The position numbers and the translations under genes were made by a program. Positions 33,001 to 50,893 of a DNA stretch of 64,000 nucleotides are shown in pieces. The notes beneath the pieces are model-generated. The model was not told the DNA's origin and searched no databases. It saw nothing but the letters and a program-made list of their open reading frames with translations. Position 1 is the stretch's first letter. Each line of letters starts with the position of its first letter. The stretch lies in contig CAMRHE010000460.1 in NCBI GenBank assembly GCA_947044405.1, positions 1,079,501 through 1,143,500 of the forward strand. Direction: 5' to 3'. The stretch is from Leptodactylus fallax. Lineage: Eukaryota > Chordata > Amphibia > Anura > Leptodactylidae.

Positions 33001-36000
33001 CTCCTCCTCCGTGTCCTCCCTCTCTCCTCTCTCCGGTCCTCCTCTCTCTCACCTCCTCCTCCGTGTCCTCCTCTCTCTCTCTCCTCCTCCTCCGTGTCCT
33101 CTCTCTCTCTCACACCTCCTCCTCCTCTCTCCCTCCCCCTCTCTCCTCCTCTCTCTCTCTCACCTCCTCCTCCGTGTCCTCCCTCTCTCTCACACCTCCT
33201 CCTCCGTGTCCTCCTCTCTCTCTCCTCCTCCTCCGTGTCCTCCCTCTCTCTCACCCCCCCCTCCGTGTCCTCCTCTCTCTCTCACCTCCTCCTCCGTGTC
33301 CCCCCCCTCCTCCTCTCTCTCTCACACCTCCTCCTCCGTGTCCTCCTCTCTCTCCCCCTCCTCCTCCTCCGTGTCCCCCCCCTCCTCCTCTCTCTCTCAC
33401 CTCCTCCTCCGTGTCCTCCCTCTCTCTCACCCCTCCTCCGGCCCCTCTCCTCACCCCCTCCTCGTGTCCCCCTTTCTCCCCGTGTCCTCCCTCTCTCACC
33501 ACCTCCTCCGTGCCCCCCCCCACCCCCCCCTCCGTGTCCTCCTCTCTCTCTCTCACACCTCCTCCTCCGTGTCCTCCTCTCTCTCACACCTCCCTCCGTG
33601 TCCTCCTCTCTCTCTCACCTCCTCCTCCGTGTCCTCCTCTCTCCCTCCGTGTCCTCCTCTCTCTCTCACACCTCCTCCGTGTCCCCCTCTCTCTCTCACA
33701 CCTCCTCCGGTCTCCTCTCTCTCTCACACCTCCTCCTCCGTGTCCTCCTCTCTCTCACACCTCCTCCTCCGTGTCCTCCTCTCTCTCTCACACCTCCTCC
33801 TCCGTGTCCTCCTCTCTCTCACACCTCCTCCTCCGTGTCCTCCTCTCTCTCTCACACCTCCTCCCTCCCCCTGTCCTCCTCTCCCCGCCTCCTCCTCCGT
33901 GTCCTCCTCTCTCTCACACCTCCTCCTCCGTGTCCTCCTCTCTCTCTCCCTCCCTCCTCCGTGTCCTCCTCTCTCTCTCTCCCCCCTCCTCCGTGTCCTC
34001 CTCTCTCTCTCACACCTCCTCCTCCGTGTCCTCCTCTCTCTCTCCTCCTCCTCCCTCTCTCTCCTGTCCCTCTCTCTCTCTCCCTCCTCCTCCGTGTCCT
34101 CCTCTCTCTCACACCCCTCCTCCGTGTCCTCCTCTCTCTCTCACCCCCTCCTCCGTGTCCTCCTCTCTCTCTCTCCCCCCCCTCCTCCGTGTCCTCCCTC
34201 TCTCTCACACCTCCTCCTCCTCTCTCTCTCACACCTCCTCCTCCGTGTCCTCCTCTCTCTCTCACCTCCTCCTCCGTGTCCTCCTCTCTCTCTCACCTCC
34301 TCCTCCGTGTCCTCCTCTCTCTCACACCCCTCCTCCGTGTCCTCTCTCTCTCCTCCCGGTCCTCTCTCTCTCTCACCTCCTCCTCCGTGTCCTCCTCTCT
34401 CTCCCCCCCTCCTCCTCCTCTCTCTCTCCCCCCTCCTCTGTCCTCTCTCTCTCTCACACCTCCTCCTCCGTGTCCTCCTCTCTCTCACACCTCCTCCTCC
34501 GTGTCCCCCCCTCCCCGGTCCTCTCTCTCTCACACCTCCTCCTCCGTGTCCTCCTCTCTCTCACACCTCCTCCTCCGTGTCCCCTCTCTCTCTCACACCT
34601 CCTCCTCGTGTCCTCTCTCTCTCTCCCACCTCCTCCTCCGTGTCCCCCTCTCTCTCCCCCCCCTCCCCGTGTCCTCTCTCTCTCACACCTCCCTCCTCCG
34701 TGTCCTCCTCTCTCTCTCACCTCCTCCTCCGTGTCCTCCTCTCTCTCACACCCCCTCCTCCGTGTCCTCCTCTCTCTCTCACCCCCTCCTCCCCCCCCTC
34801 CCCCCCCCCCCCCTCCTCCCCGTCCCTCTCCTCTCTCTCTCACCTCCTCCTCCGTGTCCTCCTCTCTCTCTCCCTCCCCTCCTCCGTGTCCTCCTCTCTC
34901 TCTCACCTCCTCCTCCGTGTCCTCCTCTCTCTCTCACCTCCTCCTCCGTGTCCTCCTCTCTCTCACCTCCTCCTCCGTGTCCTCCTCTCTCTCTCACCCC
35001 TCCTCCGTGTCCTCCTCTCTCTCTCACCTCCTCCTCCGTGTCCTCTCTCTCTCTCACCTCCTCCTCCGTGTCCCCTCCTCTCTCTCTCTCCTCCTCCTCC
35101 GTGTCCTCCTCTCTCTCACACCCCTCCTCCGTGTCCTCCTCTCTCTCACACCCTCCTCCGTGTCCTCCTCTCTCCTCCCCTCCTCCTGGCCCCCCCCCCC
35201 CCTCCTCCTCCCTCTCTCTCTCTCCCCCCCTCCTCCGGTGTCCTCCTCTCTCTCTCACCTCCTCCTCCGTGTCCTCCTCTCTCTCACACCTCCTCCCCGT
35301 GTCCTCCTCTCTCTCTCCCCCTCCTCCGTGCCTCCTCTCTCCCCCCTCCTCCCTCCGTGTCCTCCTCTCTCTCTCACCTCCTCCTCCTCCTCCTCTCTCT
35401 CTCACCTCCTCCTCCGTGTCCTCCTCTCTCTCACACCTCCTCCTCCGTGTCCTCCCTCTCTCTCACACCTCCTCCGTGTCCTCCTCTCTCTCTCCCCCCT
35501 CCTCCGTGTCCTCCTCTCTCTCACACCTCCTCCTCCGTGTCCTCCTCTCTCTCCCCCCCCCGTCCTCCTCTCTCTCACCTCCTCCTCCGTGTCCTCCTCT
35601 CTCTCACACCTCCTCCTCCGTGTCCTCCTCTCTCTCTCCCTCCTCCTCCTCCTCGTGTCCTCCTCTCTCTCTCACCCCCTCCTCCGTGTCCTCCTCTCTC
35701 TCCCTCCGTGCCTCCCCCCCTCCCCGGTCCTCCTCTCCTCTCTCACACCTCCTCCTCCGTGTCCTCCCTCTCTCTCACCCCCCCCTCCTCCTCCTGTGTC
35801 CTCCTCTCTCTCTCACACCCCTCCTCCGTGTCCTCCTCTCTCTCCTCTCTCTCACACCTCCTCCTCCGTGTCCTCCCTCTCTCTCACACCTCCTCCTCCG
35901 TGTCCTCCTCTCTCTCTCCCCCTCCTCCTCCGTGTCCTCCTCTCTCTCACACCTCCTCCTCCGTGTCCCCTCTCTCTCTCTCTCCCCCCCTCCTCCGTGT

Positions 36001-39000
36001 CCTCCTCTCTCTCCCCCCTCCTCCTCCGTGTCCTCCTCTCTCTCCCTCCTCCTCCGTGTCCTCCTCTCTCTCACACCTCCTCCTCCGTGTCCTCCTCTCT
36101 CTCACACCCTCCTCCGTGTCCTCCTCTCTCTCCCTCCTCCTCCTCCTCTCTCCCCCCCTCCTCCTCCGTGTCCTCCCTCTCTCTCACACCTCCTCCTCCG
36201 TGTCCTCCTCTCTCCTCCCCCCTCCTCCTCCCTCTCCCCCTCCTCCTCCGTGTCCTCCCCTCTCTCTCACACCTCCTCCCCCTCCGTGTCCTCCCTCTCT
36301 CTCACACCTCCTCCTCCGTGTCCTCCTCTCTCTCACACCCCCTCCTCCGTGTCCTCCTCTCTCTCACACCTCCTCCTCCGTGTCCTCCTCTCTCTCACAC
36401 CTCCTCCGTGCCCTCCCCCTCCGTGTCCTCCTCTCTCTCACCTCCTCCTCCGTGTCCTCCTCTCTCTCTCACACCCCCTCCTCCGTGTCCTCCCTCTCTC
36501 TCTCACACCTCCCCTCCTCCGTGTCCTCCTCTCTCTCCACCACCTCCTCCTCCGTGTCCTCCTCTCTCTCTCACACCTCCTCCTCCTCTCTCTCTCTCTC
36601 ACACCTCCTCCGTGTCCTCTCTCTCTCACACCTCCCCGTGTCCTCCTCTCTCTCTCACCCCTCCTCCGTGTCCTCCTCTCTCTCTCACCTCCTCCCCGCC
36701 CCCTCTCTCCCCCTCCTCCTCTCTCTCTCCCACCTCCTCCCCCGTGTCCCCTCTCTCTCACACCTCCTCCCCCGTGTCCTCCTCTCTCTCTCACACCTCC
36801 TCCTCCGTGTCCTCCTCTCTCTCTCACCTCCTCCTCCGTGTCCTCCTCTCTCTCACACCTCCCTCCTCCGTGTCCTCCTCTCTCTCTCCCACCTCCTCCT
36901 CCGTGTCCTCCTCTCTCTCACACCTCCTCCTCCGTGTCCTCCTCTCTCTCACGCCTCCTCCTCCGTGTCCTCCCTCTCTCTCACACCTCCTCCTCCGTGT
37001 CCTCCTCTCTCTCCCTCCTCCCCTCCTCTCTCTCACACCTCCTCCTCCGTGTCCTCCTCTCTCTCACACCTCCTCCTCCGTGTCCTCCTCTCTCTCACAC
37101 CTCCTCCTCCGTGTCCTCCTCTCTCTCACACCTCCTCCTCCGTGTCCTCCTCTCTCTCTCCCGGCCCCCTCACCTCCTCCTCCGTGTCCTCCCTCTCTCT
37201 CTCTCACCTCCTCCTCCGTGTCCTCTCTCTCTCTCACACCTCCTCCTCGTGTCCTCCTCTCTCTCTCCTCCTCCTCCTCCCTCTCTCACACCTCCTCCTC
37301 GGGTCCTCCTCTCTCTCACACCTCCTCCTCCGTGTCCTCCTCTCTCTCTCACCCCCTCCTCCGTGTCCTCCCTCTCTCTCCCACACCTCCTCCTCCGTGT
37401 CCTCCTCTCTCTCTCACCTCCTCCCGCGTGTCCTCCCTCTCTCTCACCTCCCTCCTCCGTGTCCTCCTCTCTCTCTCCCCCCTCCTCCGTGTCCCCCTCT
37501 CCCCCCCCCCTCCTCTCCTCCTCTCTCTCTCACACCTCCTCCTCCGTGTCCTCCTCTCTCTCTCACCTCCTCCTCCCTGTCTCTCTCTCACCCTCTCTCC
37601 CCTCTCTCTCCCCTCCTCCGTGTCCTCCTCTCTCTCTCTCACCTCCTCCTCCGTGTCCTCCCTCTCTCTCACACCCTCCTCCGTGTCCTCCTCTCTCTCT
37701 CACCTCCTCCGTGTCCTCCTCTCTCTCCCTCCTCCTCCTCCGTGTCCTCCTCTCTCTCTCACACCTCCTCCTCCTCCGTGTCCTCCTCTCTCTCTCACCT
37801 CCTCCGTGTCCTCCTCTCTCTCCCCCTCCTCCTCCGTGTCCTCCCTCTCTCTCTCACCTCCTCCGTGTCCTCCCTCTCTCTCACACCTCCTCCTCCGTGT
37901 CCTCCTCTCTCTCTCTCCCTCCTCCTCCTCCGTGTCCTCCCTCTCTCTCTCACCCTCCTCCGTGTCCTCCTCTCTCTCACACCTCCTCCTCCGTGTCCTC
38001 CTCTCTCTCCCCTCCTCCGTGTCCTCCTCTCTCTCTCTCCTCCCTCCTCCGTGTCCTCCTCTCTCTCTCCCTCCCCCTCCTCCGTGTCCTCCTCTCTCTC
38101 ACACCCCTCCCTCCGTCCTCTCTCTCCTCTCTCTCTCACCCCCTCCTCCGTGTCCTCCTCTCTCTCTCCCCTCCTCCACCTCTCTCTCTCCGTGTCCTCC
38201 TCTCTCTCTCACACCTCCTCCTCGTGTCGTCCTCTCTCCCCCCCCTCTCTCTCACTCCTCCCACACCTCCTCCGTGTCCTCCTCTCTCTCTCACCTCCTC
38301 CGTGTCCTCCTCTCTCTCTCACACCTCCTCCTCCGTGTCCTCCTCTCTCTCTCACCTCCTCCTCCGTGTCCTCCTCTCTCTCTCACACCTCCTCCCTCCG
38401 TGTCCTCCTCTCTCTCTCACACCTCCTCCTCCGTGTCCTCCCTCTCTCTCACACCTCCTCCTCCGTGTCCTCCTCTCTCTCACACCTCCTCCTCCGTGTC
38501 CTCCTCTCTCTCACCTCCTCCTCCGTGTCCTCCCTCTCTCTCACCTCCTCCTCCGTGTCCTCCCTCTCTCTCTCACCTCGTCCTCCGTGTCCTCCTCTCT
38601 CTCCGTCCTCCTCTCTCTCACACCTCCTCCTCCGTGTCCTCCCTCTCTCCCCCCACCTCCCCCCCCCCCCCCCCTCTCTCTCTCACCTCCTCCTCCGTGT
38701 CCTCCTCTCTCTCCCCCCCCCTCCCCTCCGTGTCCTCCCTCTCTCTCTCACCTCCTCCTCCGTGTCCTCCTCTCTCTCTCACACCTCCTCCTCCGTGTCC
38801 TCCTCTCTCTCTCACACCTCCTCCTCCGTGTCCTCCCTCTCTCTCTCACCTCCTCCTCCGTGTCCTCCTCTCTCTCACACCTCCTCCTCCCTCTGCTCCT
38901 CTCTCTCTCACCCCCTCCTCCGTGTCCTCCTCTCTCTCACCTCCTCCTCCTCCGTGTCCTCCTCTCTCTCTCACACCTCCTCCGTGTCCTCCTCTCTCTC

Positions 39001-42000
39001 ACACCTCCTCCTCGGTGTCCTCCTCTCTCTCCCTCTCTCCTCCGTGTCCTCCCTCTCTCTCTCACCCCCTCCTCCGTGTCCTCCTCTCTCTCACACCTCC
39101 TCCTCCGTGTCCTCCTCTCTCTCTCCACCTCCTCCTCCGTGTCCTCCTCTCTCTCACACCTCCTCCTCCGTGTCCTCCTCTCTCTCCTCCTCCTCCTCTC
39201 CTCTCTCTCCGCCTCCTCCTCCGTGTCCTCCTCTCTCTCTCACACCTCCTCCTCCGTGTCCTCCTCTCTCTCCCTCCTCCCCTCTCTCTCTCACCTCCTC
39301 CGTGTCCTCCTCTCTCTCTCACCGCCTCCTCCGTGTCCTCCTCTCTCTCTCACACCTCCTCCTCCGTGTCCCTCTCTCTCTCTCACACCTCCTCGCTCCT
39401 CTCTCTCCTCCTCCGTGTCCTCCTCTCTCTCTCACCTCCTCCTCCGTGTCCCTCTCTCTCTCTCTCCCCTCCTCCTCCTCCGTGTCCTCCTCTCTCTCCC
39501 TCCTCCTCCGGTCCTCTCTCTCTCCCTCCTCCTCGTGTCCTCCCTCTCCCTCCTCCGTGTCCTCCTCTCTCTCTCACCTCCTCCTCGTGTCCCCCTCTCT
39601 CTCACACCTCCTCCTCCTCCGTGTCCTCCTCTCTCTCTCTCACCTCCCTCCGTGTCCTCCTCTCTCTCTCTCCTCCTCCTCCGGGTGTCCTCCTCTCTCT
39701 CTCACCTCCTCCTCCGTGTCCTCCCTCTCTCTCCCCCCCCCCTCCGTGTCCTCCCTCTCTCTCACACCTCCTCCTCCTCTCTCTCTCACCTCCTCCTCCG
39801 TGTCCTCCTCTCTCTCACACCTCCTCCTCCGTGTCCCTCTCTCTCTCTCCTCCTCCTCCGTGTCCTCCTCTCTCCTCTCTCCACCCCCTCCTCCTCCGTG
39901 TCCTCCTCTCTCTCTCACACCTCCTCCTCCGTGTCCTCCCTCTCTCTCCCTCCTCCGTGTCCCTCTCTCTCACACCTCCTCCCCGTGCGGTCCCTCTCTC
40001 CCACCTCCGGTCTCCTCCTCTCCTCCTCCCCCGTCCCCCCTCCCGTGTCCCCCTCTCTCTCACACCTCCTCCCCGTGTCCTCCCTCTCTCTCCCCTCCTC
40101 CTCCGCGTCCTCCTCTCTCTCCCCTCCTCCTCCGTGTCCTCCTCTCTCTCACCCCCTCCTCCGTGTCCTCCTCTCTCTCACACCTCCTCCTCCGTGTCCT
40201 CCTCTCTCTCACACCTCTCTCTCCTCCGTGTCCTCCCTCTCTCACACCCCTCCTCCGTGTCCTCCCTCTCTCCCTCCCCGGCCCCCCCTCCCCCCCCTCT
40301 GTGTCCTCCTCTCTCTCTCACCCCCTCCTCCGTGTCCTCCTCTCTCTCTCCCTCCTCCTCCGTGTCCTCCTCTCTCTCTCACACCTCCTCCTCCATGTCC
40401 TCCTCTCTCTCACACCACCTCCTCCGTGTCCTCCTCTCTCTCTCACACCTCCTCCGTGTCCTCCTCTCTCTCACCCTCCTCCTCCGTGTCCTCCTCTCTC
40501 TCACACCTCCTCCTCCGTGTCCTCCTCTCTCTCTCACCTCCTCCTCCGTGTCCTCCTCTCTCTCTCTCACACCTCCTCCGTGCCTCCTCCTCTCTCTCTC
40601 ACACCTCCTCCTCCGTGTCCTCCTCTCTCTCACCCTCCTCCGTGTCCTCTCTCTCTCCCCTCCTCCTCCGTGTCCTCCCTCTCTCTCTCACCCTCCTCCT
40701 CCGTGTCCTCCTCTCTCTCACACCTCCTCCTCCGTGTCCTCCTCTCTCTCTCTCACCTCCTCCGTGTCCCCCCTCCTCTCCCCCCCCCCCCCTCCGTGTC
40801 CTCCTCTCTCTCTCACCTCCTCCTCCGTGTCCTCCTCTCTCTCTCACACCTCCTCCTCCGTGTCCTCCTCTCTCTCACACCCTCCTCCTCCATGTCCTCC
40901 TCTCTCTCACACCTCCTCCTCCGTGTCCTCCTCTCTCTCACACCTCCTCCGTGTCCTCCCTCTCTCTCCCCCCCCCCCCCCCTCTCCCTCTCTCTCTCTC
41001 TCCCCCCCTCCTCCGTGTCCTCTCTCTCTCTCTCACACCTCCTCCGTGTCCTCCTCTCTCTCTCTCTCACACCTCCTCCTCCGTGTCCTCCTCTCTCTCT
41101 CACCTCCTCCTCCGTGTCCTCCTCTCTCTCACCCTCCTCCTCCTCCTCTCTCTCCCCCTCCTCCTCCCTCCTCTCTCTCACACCTCCTCCTCCGTGTCCT
41201 CCTCTCTCTCTCACCTCCTCCTCCGTGTCCTCCTCTCTCTCTCTCCTCCTCCTCCGTGTCCTCCTCTCTCTCTCACCTCCTCCTCCGTGTCCTCCTCTCT
41301 CTCCCCCTCCTCCTCTGTCTCCTCTCTCTCTCCCCTCCTCCTCCTCCTCCTCTCTCTCTCACCTCCTCCTCCGTGTCCTCCTCTTCCTCTCTCTCTCTCA
41401 CACCCCCTCCTCCGTGTCCTCCTCTCTCTCTCCCTCCTCCTCCTCCGTGTCCTCCTCTCTCTCTCACCCTCCTCCGTGTCCTCCTCTCTCCCTCCTCTCT
41501 CTCACACCTCCTCCTCCGTGTCCTCCTCTCTCTCACACCCCCTCCTCCGTGTCCTCCCTCTCTCTCACACCTCCTCCTCCGTGTCCTCCCTCTCTCTCAC
41601 ACCTCCCTCCGTGTCCTCCTCTCTCTCACACCTCCTCCTCCGTGTCCTCCTCTCTCTCACCCCCCCCTCCTCCTCCGTGTCCTCCTCTCTCTCACACCTC
41701 CTCCTCCGTGTCCTCTCTCTCTCTCTCACACCTCCTCCTCCTCTCTCTCTCTCTCTCTCTCTCTCCCCCCCTCCGTGTCCTCCTCTCTCTCTCACCTCCT
41801 CCTCCGTGTCCTCCTCTCTCTCACACCTCCTCCTCCGTGTCCTCCTCTCTCTCTCACACCTCCTCCGTCCTCTCTCTCTCCACCTCCTCCGTCCTCCTCT
41901 CTCTCTCACACCTCCTCCTCCGTGTCCTCCTCTCTCTCTCTCCTCCTCCTCCGTGTCCTCCCCCCCTCTCTCTCTCACCTCCTCCTCCGTGTCCTCTCTC

Positions 42001-43950
42001 TCTCTCTCCTCCTCCGTGTCCTCCTCTCTCTCCACCTCCTCCTCCGTGTCCTCCTCTCTCTCTCTCCCCCTCCTCCTCCGTGTCCTCCTCTCTCTCTCTC
42101 TCCCTCCTCCGTGTCCTCCTCTCTCTCTCACCTCCTCCTCCGTGTCCTCCTCTCTCTCTCCCTCCCCTCCGTGTCCTCCCTCTCTCTCCCCCCCCCCTCC
42201 TCCGTGTCCTCCTCTCTCTCCTCCTCCGTGTCCTCCTCTCTCTCCTCCTCCTCCTCGGTGTCCTCCTCTCTCTCACACCTCCTCCTCCGTGTCCTCCTCT
42301 CTCTCTCTCACACCTCCTCCTCCGTGTCCTCCTCTCTCTCTCACCTCCTCCGTGTCCTCCTCTCTCTCCCTCCTCCTCCTCTCCCTCTCTCCCCCTCCTC
42401 CTCCGTGTCCTCCTCTCTCTCACCCCTCCTCCGTGTCCTCACTCTCTCTCACACCTCCTCCTCCGTGTCCTCCTCTCTCTCTCACACCTCCTCTCCTCTC
42501 TCTCACACCTCCTCCTCCGTGTCCCCTCCCCCTCTCTCTCTCTCACCCTCCTCCTCCGTGTCCTCCTCTCTCTCACACCTCCTCCTTCCGTGTCCTCCTC
42601 TCTCTCACACCTCCTCCTCCGTGTCCTCCTCTCTCTCCCCCCCCCCCTCCTCCGTGTCCTCCTCTCTCTCACACCTCCTCCTCCGTGTCCTCCCTCTCTC
42701 TCACCTCTCTCTCCTCCGTGTCCTCCTCTCTCCTCCCCCCCCTCCTCCGTGTCCTCCTCTCTCTCTCACCTCCTCCGTGTCCTCCTCTCTCTCTCACCCC
42801 CCTCCTCCGTGTCCTCCCTCTCTCTCACACCCCCCTCCTCCGTGTCCTCCTCTCTCTCTCACACCTCCTCCGTGTCCTCCTCTCTCTCTCACACCTCCTC
42901 CTCCTCCTCTCTCTCTCACCACCTCCTCCGTCCTCCTCTCTCTCTCTCACCTCCTCCTCCGTGTCCTCCTCTCTCTCACACCTCCTCCTCCGTGTCCTCC
43001 TCTCTCTCTCACCCCCCCTCCTCCGTGTCCTCCTCTCTCTCACACCTCCTCCTCCGTGTCCTCCTCTCTCTCTCCACCTCCTCCGTGTCCTCCTCTCTCT
43101 CTCACACCCCCCTCCGTGTCCTCCTCTCTCTCACCCTCCCTCCGTGTCCTCCTCTCTCTCTCACACCTCCTACTCCGTGTCCTCCCTCTCTCTCTCTCAC
43201 CTCTCTCTCCTCCATGTCCTCTCTCTCTCTCACCTCCTCCTCCGTGTCCTCCTCTCTCTCTCCCTCCTCCGTGTCCTCCCTCTCTCTCACCCCCCTCTCT
43301 CCTCTCTCTCACCCCCCTCCCTCCGTGTCCTCCTCTCTCTCTCACCTCCTCCTCCGTGTCCTCCTCTCTCTCTCACCTCTCTCTCCTCCATGTCCTCCTC
43401 TCTCCCCCTCCTCCTCCGTGTCCTCCTCTCTCTCACACCTCCTCCGTGTCCTCCTCTCTCTCTCCCCCCCTCCTCCGTGTCCTCCTCTCTCTCTCACCCC
43501 CCCCCTCCGTGTCCTCCTCTCTCTCTCACACCTCCTCCGTGTCCTCCTCTCTCTCTCACACCTTCTCCTCCGTGTCCTCCTCTCTCTCTCCCACCTCCTC
43601 CGTGTCCTCCTCTCTCTCTCCCACCTCCTCCGTGTCCTCCTCTCTCTCTCTCTCTCTCTCCTCCTCCTCCGTGTCCTCCTCTCTCTCACACCTCCTCCTC
43701 CGTGTCCTCCTCTCTCCTCACACCCCCTCCTCCGTGTCCTCCTCTCTCTCTCCACCTCCTCCGTGTCCTCCCTCTCTCACACCTCCTCCTCCGTGTCCTC
43801 CTCTCTCTCACACCTCCCTCCTCCGTGTCCTCCTCTCTCTCTCACACCTCCTCCGTGTCCTCCTCTCTCTCACACCTCCTCCTCCGTGTCCTCCTCTCTG
43901 TCACACCTCCTCCTCCGTGTCCTCCTCTCTCTCTCACTTCCTCTCCGTGT
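21017..43950. repeat. ~23 kb polypyrimidine tandem array (29-33 bp unit)
   Basis: Several hundred copies of CACACCTCCTCCTCC, GTGTCCTCC, then a (CT)n run; units vary in CT-run length, number of CTC triplets and presence of CACA. The plus strand is almost purely C and T apart from CACAC and CGTG, so all three forward frames are free of stops for about 23 kb; the minus strand is interrupted at GTGTGAG. None of these frames encodes a believable protein: identical low-complexity content in all frames, continual frame-shifting indels, no start context and no splice structure. Rare variants cluster: CTCTTCCGTG is frequent at 21160-22760 and almost absent later. Runs of 8-18 C are scattered through it. 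The array starts after unique DNA at 21016 and stops just upstream of a promoter. Confidence 0.97.
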
Positions 43951-43970
43951 CATCTTTCTCAGTACTGTAA

Positions 43971-44176
43971 ACTCCTCCCACAAGAGCCTATCACGTGCTC
44001 GTGACGTCACCAAAGGTCCTTTGTCCACCCGGAAGTGGCCTCTACCATAACACCGTGCAGTGCCTGTGACGCCCCAGCATTGCTCCTCCTTTCAGAAGAG
44101 TCTGGTCACGTGTTGATGACGTTGCGGAGGTCCTTTGGCCCTGTGTGTGGAGATGGCGGATCTCGGCCGGCTGTAG
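43971..44176 (+). promoter_or_regulatory. Promoter and 5' leader of the SMIM10-like gene
   Basis: CpG-rich DNA holds two tandem copies (offset ~115 bp) of one module. Copy 1 (43971-44025) has E-box CACGTG (43992-43997), perfect CRE TGACGTCA (44002-44009) and AGGTCCTTTG. Copy 2 (44082-44140) has CACGTG (44107-44112), the imperfect CRE TGACGTTG (44117-44124) and AGGTCCTTTG. An ETS-type CCGGAAGTG lies at 44029-44037. A YY1-like AGATGGCGG (44151-44159) is typical of the start region of TATA-less housekeeping promoters. The polypyrimidine array ends about 20 bp upstream. Confidence 0.7.
44153..44176 (+). CDS. Upstream ORF (7 codons) in the SMIM10-like leader
   Basis: ATG GCG GAT CTC GGC CGG CTG TAG, in the same frame as the main start but closed 42 bases before it. 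The ATG overlaps the YY1-like motif, so it lies in the mRNA only if transcription starts upstream of it. If included, it could reduce translation of the main frame, whose own start has T at -3. There is no evidence that the peptide has a role. Confidence 0.35.
   Translation: MADLGRL

Positions 44177-50893
<6,717 letters not shown>

Noticed and set aside
21343..43755. Many minus-strand Arg/Glu/Gly-rich frames (RERRTRRRRC type)
   Set aside because: Antisense reading of the same tandem unit; ended and restarted at each GTGTGAG.
20957..44050. Very large proline/serine/leucine-rich proteins in three forward frames
   Set aside because: All frames are open only because the C/T unit cannot form stop codons; indels between units shift frame constantly and no frame is favoured.
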